From BMS3Bbin11 sp034659075 (GTDB taxonomy: Bacteria > Pseudomonadota > Gammaproteobacteria > BMS3Bbin11): a stretch of DNA of 15,646 nucleotides. Numbering within the stretch: the stretch's first letter is position 1; every line of letters begins with the position of its first letter. Location: the NCBI GenBank assembly GCA_034659075.1, contig JAYEGM010000079.1, positions 1-15,646 on the forward strand. Reading direction: 5' to 3'. A program made the position numbers and the translations under genes. Below, one piece after another: positions 7,186 to 14,726 of the stretch. The notes under the pieces were generated by a model that was not told the origin of the DNA, ran no database searches, and was given only the letters and a program-made list of their open reading frames with translations.

Positions 7186-8346
7186 TCAGTCTGCCTGCCT
7201 TCTAAGAAAAGCCGGAATGTCCAGATATTCGGAGCCGGTCTCCTCACCAGTAACGAATTTCTCGCCCATTTTACGCTCTTTATTAATGCGCATAATTGTC
7301 GGCTCATCCAGGTCACTATAGTTGCCCGGTATACCGGCTTCAGCTTCCTGTGGTCGCGCACTACGAACCAGACTGGGTTTTTGCTCTACACGAGAAACAT
7401 CATCAAGCCCTGTAGCAACGACGGTTACGCGCAGCTCATCGCCCATGTCTTCATCAATTACTGCACCGATCACGATGATCGCATCTTCATGGGTGTACTC
7501 AGCAATTGCATCGCCCACTTCAGAAAACTCTCTCATTGTAATACTGGTATTGGCTGTAATATTCACCAGCATGCCGCGCGCGCCGGAGATATCGAAACCT
7601 TCCAGGAAAGGACTGAAGAGCGCACCGCTTACTGCTTCGGCAGCACGGTTCTCACCCGACGCGGCTGAAGATCCCATCATTGCCTTACCCATTTCCTGCA
7701 TCACAGTAGTCACATCCGCAAAGTCAACATTGATAAGCCCCTGGCGGGTAATCAGTTCCGCAATTCCCTGTACGGCGCCCTGCAACACTTCATTTGCCAT
7801 GGAAAATGCATCGGTAATCGGTGAATCCTCTACATCCAGCAGCTTCTCATTAGAAATAGTAATTAACGAATCGACGTATTCTGTCAGCTCAGATATTCCT
7901 TCATCTGCGATCTTCATGCGGCGGTTGCCTTCAAAACGGAAGGGGCGTGAAACCACTGCCACCGTCAGAATTCCCATCTCTTTAGCCTGCTGGGCAATCA
8001 CCGGTGCGGCACCTGTTCCGGTACCACCACCCATGCCGGCGGTAATAAATACCATATCGGCGCCATCCAGTGCTTCAGTGATTCTATCCTTGTCTTCCAG
8101 TGCTGCCTGCTTGCCTATCAGGGGGTCGGCACCCGCACCCAGACCTTTGGTCAGGTTTGCACCTATCTGTATCACTGAATGTGCGGTAGAGGAATTCAAT
8201 GCCTGGGCATCGGTGTTGGCCTTGATAAAATCAACACCATCAATATTCCCGCGCATCATATAATCTACGGCATTACCACCACCGCCGCCGACACCGATCA
8301 CCTTGATCACTGCCTGCTGATTAGTTGTATCCATTAATTTAAACAT
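7186..8346 (-). CDS. ftsZ: Cell division GTPase FtsZ
   Basis: FtsZ is the tubulin-like GTPase that polymerises into the Z-ring and organises the divisome at midcell. The product is 386 residues (E. coli 383). It starts MFKLMDTTNQQ, followed by the glycine-rich VIGVGGGGGNAV. The tubulin signature GGGTGTG is at 106-112, and the synergy (T7) loop NVDFADVTTVM lies near 205. A variable, acidic linker leads to the conserved C-terminal peptide YLDIPAFLRRQAD, which binds FtsA and other partners. The start is ATG at 8346, with AAGGAG 8 nt upstream. A GTG two codons earlier (8352) would leave only 2 nt to that site. ftsZ lies 73 bp after ftsA and 177 bp before lpxC. I saw no convincing terminator after it. 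Confidence 0.99.
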   Translation of the reverse strand: MFKLMDTTNQQAVIKVIGVGGGGGNAVDYMMRGNIDGVDFIKANTDAQALNSSTAHSVIQIGANLTKGLGAGADPLIGKQAALEDKDRITEALDGADMVFITAGMGGGTGTGAAPVIAQQAKEMGILTVAVVSRPFRFEGNRRMKIADEGISELTEYVDSLITISNEKLLDVEDSPITDAFSMANEVLQGAVQGIAELITRQGLINVDFADVTTVMQEMGKAMMGSSAASGENRAAEAVSGALFSPFLEGFDISGARGMLVNITANTSITMREFSEVGDAIAEYTHEDAIIVIGAVIDEDMGDELRVTVVATGLDDVSRVEQKPSLVRSARPQEAEAGIPGNYSDLDEPTIMRINKERKMGEKFVTGEETGSEYLDIPAFLRRQAD

Positions 8347-8354
8347 AGTCACAT

Positions 8355-8360
8355 CTCCTT
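8355..8360 (-). promoter_or_regulatory. Strong Shine-Dalgarno fixing the ftsZ ATG
   Basis: AAGGAG on the minus strand lies 8 nt before the ATG at 8346. The next bases spell an out-of-frame ATG-TGA start-stop pair directly after the site, and the in-frame GTG at 8352 is too close to be used efficiently. The strong site fits the high output FtsZ needs relative to FtsA and FtsQ. Confidence 0.8.
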
Positions 8361-8419
8361 CATTGACGGTCTAATTTCCGTTGTCTGTAAATAATTAAAA
8401 TCATTCATTTTCAAGATCG

Positions 8420-9655
8420 TTAAAAACTGCCGCTAAACCAGCTTTTCATCTTTCTCATAATTGAACCAATACCTGACTTCATCTTCTCTGACGAAACCGG
8501 GTCATTACGACGCCGCTTGCCAAAATGAATAAGCCCTATTCCGGTTGAATAGATTGGGTTGCATACCACTTCTTTCAGCCCTCCTGTATAGTCCGGCACA
8601 CCCAGCCGGACCGGTTGATGAAACACTTCCTCTGCCAGTTCCATCATGCCCTGCAACTTCGACGAACCGCCGGTCAAAACGATGCCGGATCCAATAAGGT
8701 CCTCGAAACCGCTGCGGCGCAATTCAGCAAGCACCAGCCCATACATCTCTTCTACTCTTGGCTCTATCACCTCGGCCAGGGTTTGCCTGGCGACACGCCT
8801 GGGTGGGCGCCCGCCAACACTGGAGGTTTCAAAAACATCGGCTGGATCAGTCAACTGCGTTAGCGCACAACCATATTTTTTCTTGATCTCTTCTGCTGAA
8901 TTTGTCGGTGTCCGCAATGCAACGGCAATATCGTTGGTAATCTGATCACCGGCAATCGGGATAACTGCCGTATGGCGTATAGAGCCTTCGGTAAACACAG
9001 CAATGTCAGTTGTGCCGCCACCAATATCCACCAGACAGACACCCAGGTCTTTTTCATCCTCTTCCAGTACTGCATCACTCGACGCAAGCTGTTCAAGAAT
9101 GATGTCGTCCACTTCCAGCCCGCAACGCTGGATGCACTTGATAATATTTTGTGCCGCACTGACTGCACCGGTAATTATGTGTACCTTGGCCTCCAGTCTG
9201 ACGCCACACATGCCAACGGGCTCTTTGATACCGTCCTGCATATCAATAATGAATTCCTGCGGCAGGATATGCAGTATTTTCTGATCGGCAGGTATCGCCA
9301 TCGCACGGGCCGCATCAATAACCCGGTCGACGTCACTCTGGCCTATTTCTTTATCGCGCACGGCGACCACACCCTGTGAATTGAAACTATTTATATGTGC
9401 GCCGGCAATACCTGCATAGACGGAATAAATCTGGCAGCCGGCCATCAATTCTGCCTCTTCAACCGCACGCTGTATCGACTGGACTGTCGATTCAATATTT
9501 GCCACCACACCCCGCTTCATGCCGCGGGCAGGATGATGACCGACACCGACAATCTCTATCTCGCCGTCGGCAGTGACCTCACCAACTATTGCCAGTACTT
9601 TGGATGTGCCTATATCCAGCCCGACTATTAAGTTGCTATCATTCTTTTTTACCAT
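8420..9655 (-). CDS. ftsA: Cell division protein FtsA (actin-like Z-ring tether)
   Basis: FtsA is an actin-fold ATPase that binds the FtsZ C-terminal peptide, anchors the Z-ring to the inner membrane and recruits later division proteins. The product is 411 residues (E. coli 420). The phosphate-1 loop GLDIGTSKV is at 12-20, and the 1C (SHS2-like) domain unique to FtsA covers roughly 85-165. The phosphate-2 loop VDIGGGTTDIAVF follows, with the adenosine loop IVLTGGSSKL further on. The extreme C-terminus (SIMRKMKSWFSGSF) is the basic amphipathic helix that inserts into the membrane. The start ATG at 9655 lies 8 nt after the ftsQ stop without a strong ribosome site, suggesting coupled translation from ftsQ (inference). 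ftsZ follows 73 nt downstream. Confidence 0.98.
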   Translation of the reverse strand: MVKKNDSNLIVGLDIGTSKVLAIVGEVTADGEIEIVGVGHHPARGMKRGVVANIESTVQSIQRAVEEAELMAGCQIYSVYAGIAGAHINSFNSQGVVAVRDKEIGQSDVDRVIDAARAMAIPADQKILHILPQEFIIDMQDGIKEPVGMCGVRLEAKVHIITGAVSAAQNIIKCIQRCGLEVDDIILEQLASSDAVLEEDEKDLGVCLVDIGGGTTDIAVFTEGSIRHTAVIPIAGDQITNDIAVALRTPTNSAEEIKKKYGCALTQLTDPADVFETSSVGGRPPRRVARQTLAEVIEPRVEEMYGLVLAELRRSGFEDLIGSGIVLTGGSSKLQGMMELAEEVFHQPVRLGVPDYTGGLKEVVCNPIYSTGIGLIHFGKRRRNDPVSSEKMKSGIGSIMRKMKSWFSGSF

Positions 9656-9663
9656 TTAATGGT

Positions 9664-10434
9664 TTATCCGGTGCTAGCCGGCCTCCCTTCTTCAATACTG
9701 CCCCACTTCACGGCGAAACCATTCGGGTATCGCAGGTCAACTGAGACCAGGCGCTGTTCAAGTTTGTCAAGCGTCTGCCCATAGGCACGTGCAAAACGAT
9801 AAAGCCGGTCCTGCATATCACGACGCCCAAGGCGTATGCTTATCTGTTCCTTGCGTAAATAATTTGATGCCACAATCTGCCATGCTCCGCGTTGTGAATA
9901 GCTTAATTTCCTTAACTGTATGCCGACGTCTGCAAGTAAACCCGAGAACTGATGAAACCTTAGCTGCACAAGTACCTGCGTTCCTTCAGGCCCGGACCAA
10001 TGCGGCAGAGACGGCATTTTTATACCGGGTATTTCCACTACGGCGGCATCACTGGTCACCCACCCTGTCTTGTTCCAGCTAGCAATTAAACGCTGCTCTT
10101 TTACACTAATCTGCAAGGTATCCGGCCAGCGACGACTGACGGAAACATCTGACACCCAGTCGATGTCACGCAATGCTGTCTCAAGTTTCTGCAAATCGAT
10201 GGCAAAGAAGTTATTTCCGATATAAGGTGCCACATTTTCCTGCAGTGCCGACTTTTCCACGTGCCGGAACTCACCGATAAAACTTATCCTGGAAACAGGA
10301 AAACGCTCAGGCTGCAGCAGATAATCCGCCAGAAACAGAATACCAACGGCAAACAGGATAAGCAGCAGCATACTGCTAAGCAGGCTGCCTTTTTGACGTC
10401 CGGGTGATGCGGCTATCGACTGATATCTAATCAT
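9664..10434 (-). CDS. ftsQ: Cell division protein FtsQ
   Basis: FtsQ is a bitopic inner-membrane protein that joins early cytoplasmic division proteins to FtsL-FtsB and the septal synthase FtsW-FtsI. The product is 256 residues (E. coli 276). A short basic cytoplasmic N-terminus is followed by a single membrane helix at about 18-39. The POTRA domain at about 45-114 starts FPVSRISFIGEF and includes FFAIDLQKLETAL and the VSRRWPDTLQISVKEQ strand. The periplasmic beta domain runs from about 115 to 245 (KWGSIEEG near the end). The ATG at 10434 overlaps the end of ddl by 8 nt, and GGAG lies 7 nt upstream inside ddl. ftsA begins 8 nt after the stop. Position between ddl and ftsA, together with the domain layout, makes the call firm although the primary sequence is poorly conserved. 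Confidence 0.96.
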   Translation of the reverse strand: MIRYQSIAASPGRQKGSLLSSMLLLILFAVGILFLADYLLQPERFPVSRISFIGEFRHVEKSALQENVAPYIGNNFFAIDLQKLETALRDIDWVSDVSVSRRWPDTLQISVKEQRLIASWNKTGWVTSDAAVVEIPGIKMPSLPHWSGPEGTQVLVQLRFHQFSGLLADVGIQLRKLSYSQRGAWQIVASNYLRKEQISIRLGRRDMQDRLYRFARAYGQTLDKLEQRLVSVDLRYPNGFAVKWGSIEEGRPASTG

Positions 10435-11356
10435 CTGTCGTCTCCAGTATCCGCAGCACCAGTTGATTAAAATCTATCCCATCCTGTTTTGCTGCCATGG
10501 GCACCAGTGAATGACTGGTCATACCCGGTACAGTATTCACTTCAAGCAGGTAGGGCTGTTGATCTTCGTCCAGCAATACATCCACCCTGCCCCAGCCGCT
10601 GCAAGCACTGATGTCAAAGGCCCGCAGTGCCAGATCCTGCACTTCCTGTTCAAGCTCTGCGGCTATTCCGCAGGGACAGATGTAGGTCGTTTCGTCACTT
10701 AGGTACTTGGCTTCGTAGTCATAGAATTGTCCTGCCGCTTCAAGCCTGATAACGGGCAGGGCACGATCGTCCAGAATAGCGACTGTCAGTTCAGTACCGC
10801 TTATCCATTTTTCAGCCAGCACTATGTCATCAAGCTCTTTTGCCAACCGCCAGGATTGCAGCAGTTCAGTCGGGTTTGCGGTCTTGCTGACACCAATACT
10901 GGATCCTTCACGAGACGGTTTAACCGCCATCGGGAAACCAATCTGCATGGCAGCCAGTGCAATATCATTCTCAGTCTTGAGCTGCATAAATTCAGGTGTA
11001 GGCAGGCCGGCTCCCTGCCACATTAATTTACATCTGCCTTTTTCCATTGCGATGGCGGAGCCCAATACACCACTGCCTGTATAGGGAATTCCCAGCACTT
11101 CCAGTGCACCCTGGATTACACCGTCTTCCCCCCAGCGCCCATGCAGGGCAATAAATACACGATCGATGCCTGCACTTTGCAGGTCATTCATGATAGAACC
11201 GTCTTTGGCATCAAAGCCCTGCGCAGCAACCCCCTGTGACTGCAGGGCGGCCAGCACGGCATTGCCTGACAGTAAGGAAATATCATGCTCCGCTGAAGGG
11301 CCACCCATCAGTACGGCAACTTTACCGAAACGCGACATCATTGCGGAATCAGGCAT
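10427..11356 (-). CDS. ddl: D-alanine--D-alanine ligase
   Basis: Ddl is an ATP-grasp ligase joining two D-alanines for the peptidoglycan pentapeptide. The product is 309 residues (E. coli DdlB 306). VAVLMGGPSAEHDISLLSG at the N-terminus holds the first D-Ala site glutamate (E23). HGRWGEDG is at 72-79, and the ATP-grasp loop KPSREGSSIGVSK at about 146-158. The omega-loop segment EAKYLSDETTY keeps the tyrosine associated with D-Ala-D-Ala rather than D-lactate specificity (inference). Near the end LEVNTVPGMTSHS gives metal and substrate ligands. The start is ATG at 11356, chosen for the GGGGAGG site 6 nt upstream. A longer frame reaching 11431 would overlap murB by 83 nt and adds residues not typical of the family. 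It overlaps murB by 8 nt and ftsQ by 8 nt. Confidence 0.97.
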   Translation of the reverse strand: MPDSAMMSRFGKVAVLMGGPSAEHDISLLSGNAVLAALQSQGVAAQGFDAKDGSIMNDLQSAGIDRVFIALHGRWGEDGVIQGALEVLGIPYTGSGVLGSAIAMEKGRCKLMWQGAGLPTPEFMQLKTENDIALAAMQIGFPMAVKPSREGSSIGVSKTANPTELLQSWRLAKELDDIVLAEKWISGTELTVAILDDRALPVIRLEAAGQFYDYEAKYLSDETTYICPCGIAAELEQEVQDLALRAFDISACSGWGRVDVLLDEDQQPYLLEVNTVPGMTSHSLVPMAAKQDGIDFNQLVLRILETTDD

Positions 11357-12251
11357 TGTCAGCCTCCCCGATGATATGAATTTCCGGCTGTAATTTAATC
11401 CCTTCCTTTTCTGATACGATGCTCTGCACATGAAAGATCAGGGCTTCGATGTCTGCCGCTGTTGCACCACCAGTATTTATGATGAAATTCGCATGCTTGC
11501 CGGACACGCAGGCGCCGCCAATCCTTGATCCCTTCAGACCACACACATCAATCAGCCTGGCAGCAAAATCACCAGGAGGATTCTTGAATACAGAACCGGC
11601 GTTTGCAGTACCTACTGGCTGAGATTCATTTCTTTTTTGCAGTAAACTGCGTACCCGACTCTTCGATTCTGCGCTGCGGCCTGGCTGCAGCCGCAGATTT
11701 GCCGCCACAAACCATTCACCTTGCAGACCCTTCACTGAGCGGTAATCCACAGAAAAGTCATCAACGGACCGTTTAATTTGATTTCCACTACGATCCATCA
11801 TTTCGACAGATTCGACGACTTGCCAGGTTTCGCCACCAAATGCACCGGCATTCATCTTCAATGCACCGCCAAACAGGCCCGGTATACCTGCCAGAAATTC
11901 AGCTCCTGAAAGATTATTGCTGGCACAGAAGCGTGCCACTCTGGCAGAAGACACTCCCACCTCCACACGCACCAGTGTCGGCTCAAGCAACACAAGATTA
12001 TTCAAACCATTCAACATCTGTATGACTATCCCGCGTATACCGCCATCCCGTACCAGCAGATTGCTGCCCAGGCCCAGCCAGGTGAGCGGCAACGAGGGGT
12101 CGGATTCACGCAGAAAAATTGCCAGGTCATCAATGGATGTCGGCTGATAGAAATAGTCGGCAGGTCCCCCTACACGCCAGGAGGTATGTTTTGCCATCGG
12201 CTCGTTCGTTAGCAGCCGACCATTCCAGTTATGTGTGCTGGCCGGCATCAT
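11349..12251 (-). CDS. murB: UDP-N-acetylenolpyruvoylglucosamine reductase, short (type II-like)
   Basis: MurB is the flavoenzyme that reduces UDP-GlcNAc-enolpyruvate to UDP-MurNAc using NADPH. The product is 300 residues, about 40 shorter than the E. coli type I enzyme. It has the pattern of the short type II class: TSWRVGGPADYF at about 23-34, GLGSNLLVRDGGIRG at about 60-74 for FAD, and GIPGLFGGALKMNAGAFGGE at about 122-141. DYRS (169-172) lies at the substrate site. The proton-donor serine is S220 in AGSVFKNP, and the late glutamate is E290 in LQPEIHIIG. The start is ATG at 12251, overlapping the murC TGA by 4 nt, with GGAG 7 nt upstream; a second ATG follows immediately and could also be used. 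It overlaps ddl by 8 nt at its 3' end. Confidence 0.97.
   Translation of the reverse strand: MMPASTHNWNGRLLTNEPMAKHTSWRVGGPADYFYQPTSIDDLAIFLRESDPSLPLTWLGLGSNLLVRDGGIRGIVIQMLNGLNNLVLLEPTLVRVEVGVSSARVARFCASNNLSGAEFLAGIPGLFGGALKMNAGAFGGETWQVVESVEMMDRSGNQIKRSVDDFSVDYRSVKGLQGEWFVAANLRLQPGRSAESKSRVRSLLQKRNESQPVGTANAGSVFKNPPGDFAARLIDVCGLKGSRIGGACVSGKHANFIINTGGATAADIEALIFHVQSIVSEKEGIKLQPEIHIIGEADNA
11363..11369 (-). promoter_or_regulatory. Strong Shine-Dalgarno for ddl inside the murB 3' end
   Basis: GGGGAGG on the minus strand is placed 6 nt before the ddl ATG at 11356 and lies within the last codons of murB. It decides the ddl start against the two later in-frame ATGs and the longer upstream frame. 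Confidence 0.8.
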
Positions 12252-13657
12252 TCATCCTCTCCGGGCAGATTGCTGACAAAAGCCGGCAATTCCTGTGCAA
12301 TTCGGCCTATATCACCCGCGCCGAGAGTAATCAACACGTCATCTGCCTGCAGTGTATCTGCCAGCACTTCAAGCAACTGCTCACGGTCTTCGACAAATAC
12401 AGGTATTGCCTTGCCGCGTGCACGTATGGCACGACACAGGGCCCTGCCGTCAGCACTGTCTACAGCCGCTTCACCCGCTGCATAGACTTCCATCACGATG
12501 AGGTGATCGACACCACTTAGAACGCGCCCGAAGTCCTCAAGTAAATCACGCGTACGGCTGTAACGGTGAGGCTGAAACACTACCAGCTTGCGCTGATCCG
12601 GCCATGCTGCCAGCGCAGCGGACAAGGCGGCCTGCAATTCACGCGGATGATGGGCATAATCATCAACCAGCATTAAATCGCCACCCTTAAAGGGCAACGG
12701 GCCTTTTATCTGGAAACGCCTGTCTATACCCTGAAATTCATTCAGACCGGCAATAATCTTTTCATTATTAATACCCAGGTTCCAGGCCACTGCAATAGCG
12801 GCCAGCGTGTTCAGCACATTGTGCCGGCCTGGCATATTGAGGCTTACATCCATCGTCATACCGGTAGATTTCTGACTGACTTTGAATACCGAACGCACCC
12901 CCTGCTGCCTGAAATCACTGGCCTGAATATCAGCGTCATCACTAAAACCATAGGTCACTACAGGCCGGCTGACCGAGGGCATAATCTCACGCACTACAGG
13001 ATCATCAATACAGAGGATTGCCAGACCGTAAAATGGAATGTTGTGCAGAAACTGAATGAACGCATCCTTCAGTTCAGAAAAGTTGCCGTGGTAGGTCGCC
13101 AGATGATCGGCATCAATATTCGTCACTACGGCAATCAGCGGCTGAAGATGCAGAAACGAGGCATCACTTTCATCTGCTTCAGCAACAAGGTATTCACCCT
13201 GCCCAAGCCTTGCATTGGCATCGGCACTTAATAAACGACCACCGATAATAAATGTTGGATCCATATCTCCACTGGCCATGACGCTGGCAACCAACGACGT
13301 TGTGGTAGTTTTACCATGGGTACCGGCAACCGCGATGCCTCTTGCAAAACGCATCAATTCTCCCAGCATTTCAGCACGGGGAATGACCGGCACCTTCGCT
13401 ACACGGGCCGCCAGTACTTCCGGGTTCTCGTTATTCACGGCACTAGAAATCACAACAACATCTGCGCCCTCAATATTTTCAGCGACATGTCCGGTATAGA
13501 TTTTTGCACCCTGTTCGGCAAGCTGGCGGGTTACGCCGGAACTGGACAGGTCTGAACCGGACACCTTATAGCCCTGATTAATCAGCACCTGCGCAATACC
13601 ACTCATGCCCGCGCCGCCGATGCCTACGAAATGAATATGCCTTACGTACTCACGCAT
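12248..13657 (-). CDS. murC: UDP-N-acetylmuramate--L-alanine ligase
   Basis: MurC adds L-alanine to UDP-MurNAc with ATP, the first peptide step of peptidoglycan precursor synthesis, in the cytoplasm. The product is 469 residues, usual for the family. The N-terminal Rossmann domain begins RHIHFVGIGGAGMSGIA (about 6-22) and binds the UDP-sugar. The ATP loop AGTHGKTTTT is at 111-120, and the EADESDASFLHL segment carries metal and substrate ligands. The C-terminal ligase domain includes VDDYAHHPRE and FQPHRYSRT. The ATG at 13657 overlaps the murG end by 8 nt, with GAGG 6 nt upstream. The TGA overlaps the murB ATG (4 nt). The HIHFVGIGGAGM beginning distinguishes it from MurD, MurE and MurF. Confidence 0.98.
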   Translation of the reverse strand: MREYVRHIHFVGIGGAGMSGIAQVLINQGYKVSGSDLSSSGVTRQLAEQGAKIYTGHVAENIEGADVVVISSAVNNENPEVLAARVAKVPVIPRAEMLGELMRFARGIAVAGTHGKTTTTSLVASVMASGDMDPTFIIGGRLLSADANARLGQGEYLVAEADESDASFLHLQPLIAVVTNIDADHLATYHGNFSELKDAFIQFLHNIPFYGLAILCIDDPVVREIMPSVSRPVVTYGFSDDADIQASDFRQQGVRSVFKVSQKSTGMTMDVSLNMPGRHNVLNTLAAIAVAWNLGINNEKIIAGLNEFQGIDRRFQIKGPLPFKGGDLMLVDDYAHHPRELQAALSAALAAWPDQRKLVVFQPHRYSRTRDLLEDFGRVLSGVDHLIVMEVYAAGEAAVDSADGRALCRAIRARGKAIPVFVEDREQLLEVLADTLQADDVLITLGAGDIGRIAQELPAFVSNLPGEDE

Positions 13658-14726
13658 GCATCACCTCGTTACAGAGCTCTGCCACGCGGCGTGTCGCATC
13701 TGTTTTCGCATTTCGCCTTGCTCGCCGGGACAACCCCGCCAGACATGGACGATCATTGGCCAGTTCAACAAGAACGGAGGCCAGGCTCTCAGCAGAGAAT
13801 CTTTCCTGTGGAATAAGAATTGCGGCCTTTTTATCTGAAAGAAAACGTGCATTCAGGGTCTGGTGATCATAAATGGCATACGGGTAGGGAACAAAAATCG
13901 CCGCCACGCCAGCGGCCGCAATCTCAGCAACAGTCATTGCACCTGCACGGCAAATGACAAGATCGGCCCACTCGTAAGCTGCGGCCATATCATCTATATA
14001 CTCGCTGCAGTTCACCTCCACAGCAAACTCATCATAGAGTTTAATTGTTGCTTCAAGTTTTCCACTACCGGCCTGATGGCGCACTAGCGGGCGAATGGAA
14101 GAATCCATTCGTGCCAGCGCAGCGGGCACAAGCTCATTCAGCACCTGGGCACCACGACTGCCACCTACAATCAGTAAATGCAGCCTGCCAGTACGCCCCT
14201 GCAAACGCTGTTCAGGCTCAGGCAATGCTGCGATGCTGTCGCGCACAGGATTTCCGACATAGTGATGGTGACGGCTGCCGACCAGTACTTCCGGGAAGCC
14301 GACCAGCACCTCGCTGGCTATCTTTGCCAGCCATTTGTTGGTAAGTCCTACTACTGCATTTGATTCATGAATCAGTAGCGGCACCCTCAACAAGCTGGCC
14401 GTCAAGCCGCCCGGTCCTGAGACAAAGCCGCCCATGCCCAGAGCGGCGGCGGGACGCCTTCGATAAATGATGGCTGCCGTCTGCAGCATTGCATAAGCAA
14501 TCTTGAACGGTGCTGAAACAAGTGCCAACAGACCTCTGCCCTTGATACCACTGATAGAAATCCATTCAACATCAATGCCGTTCTCAGGCACGATGCGCGC
14601 TTCAATGCCCTGCCGAGTTCCAAGCCAGAAAATATTCACTCCATCTGCCTGCAGGGTATGCGCCACAGCCAGAGCAGGATAGACATGTCCGCCGGTACCA
14701 CCTGCCATGATCATCAGCGTACTCAT
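13650..14726 (-). CDS. murG: Lipid II synthase (GlcNAc transferase MurG)
   Basis: MurG is a GT28 glycosyltransferase on the cytoplasmic face of the inner membrane. It adds GlcNAc from UDP-GlcNAc to lipid I to make lipid II, which FtsW then polymerises. The product is 358 residues (E. coli 355). The first G-loop MAGGTGGHVYPALA at about 7-20 includes H14. SGIKGRGLL and GMGGFVSGPGG follow. The second G-loop appears as VGGSRGAQVLNE, with Arg where E. coli has Gln. The donor-binding ICRAGAMTVAEIAAAG and DHQTLNA segments are present. The ATG at 14726 overlaps the ftsW stop by 4 nt (ATGA), and GGGGAG lies 6 nt upstream. It overlaps murC by 8 nt. Confidence 0.98.
   Translation of the reverse strand: MSTLMIMAGGTGGHVYPALAVAHTLQADGVNIFWLGTRQGIEARIVPENGIDVEWISISGIKGRGLLALVSAPFKIAYAMLQTAAIIYRRRPAAALGMGGFVSGPGGLTASLLRVPLLIHESNAVVGLTNKWLAKIASEVLVGFPEVLVGSRHHHYVGNPVRDSIAALPEPEQRLQGRTGRLHLLIVGGSRGAQVLNELVPAALARMDSSIRPLVRHQAGSGKLEATIKLYDEFAVEVNCSEYIDDMAAAYEWADLVICRAGAMTVAEIAAAGVAAIFVPYPYAIYDHQTLNARFLSDKKAAILIPQERFSAESLASVLVELANDRPCLAGLSRRARRNAKTDATRRVAELCNEVMHA

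Noticed and set aside
7322..8263. 313-codon open frame antisense to ftsZ
   Set aside because: It mirrors the codon pattern of ftsZ, is Ser/Pro/Ala-rich with no recognisable domain, and ftsZ itself is unmistakable.
8347..8419. Promoter-like TTGAAA...TATTTA upstream of ftsZ on the minus strand
   Set aside because: Spacing is only 15 nt and the match is weak. An ftsZ promoter may exist here, but I cannot support this one.
11357..11431. Longer ddl start at 11431 (83-nt overlap with murB)
   Set aside because: GGGGAGG is placed for the ATG at 11356, and the extra residues do not resemble Ddl.
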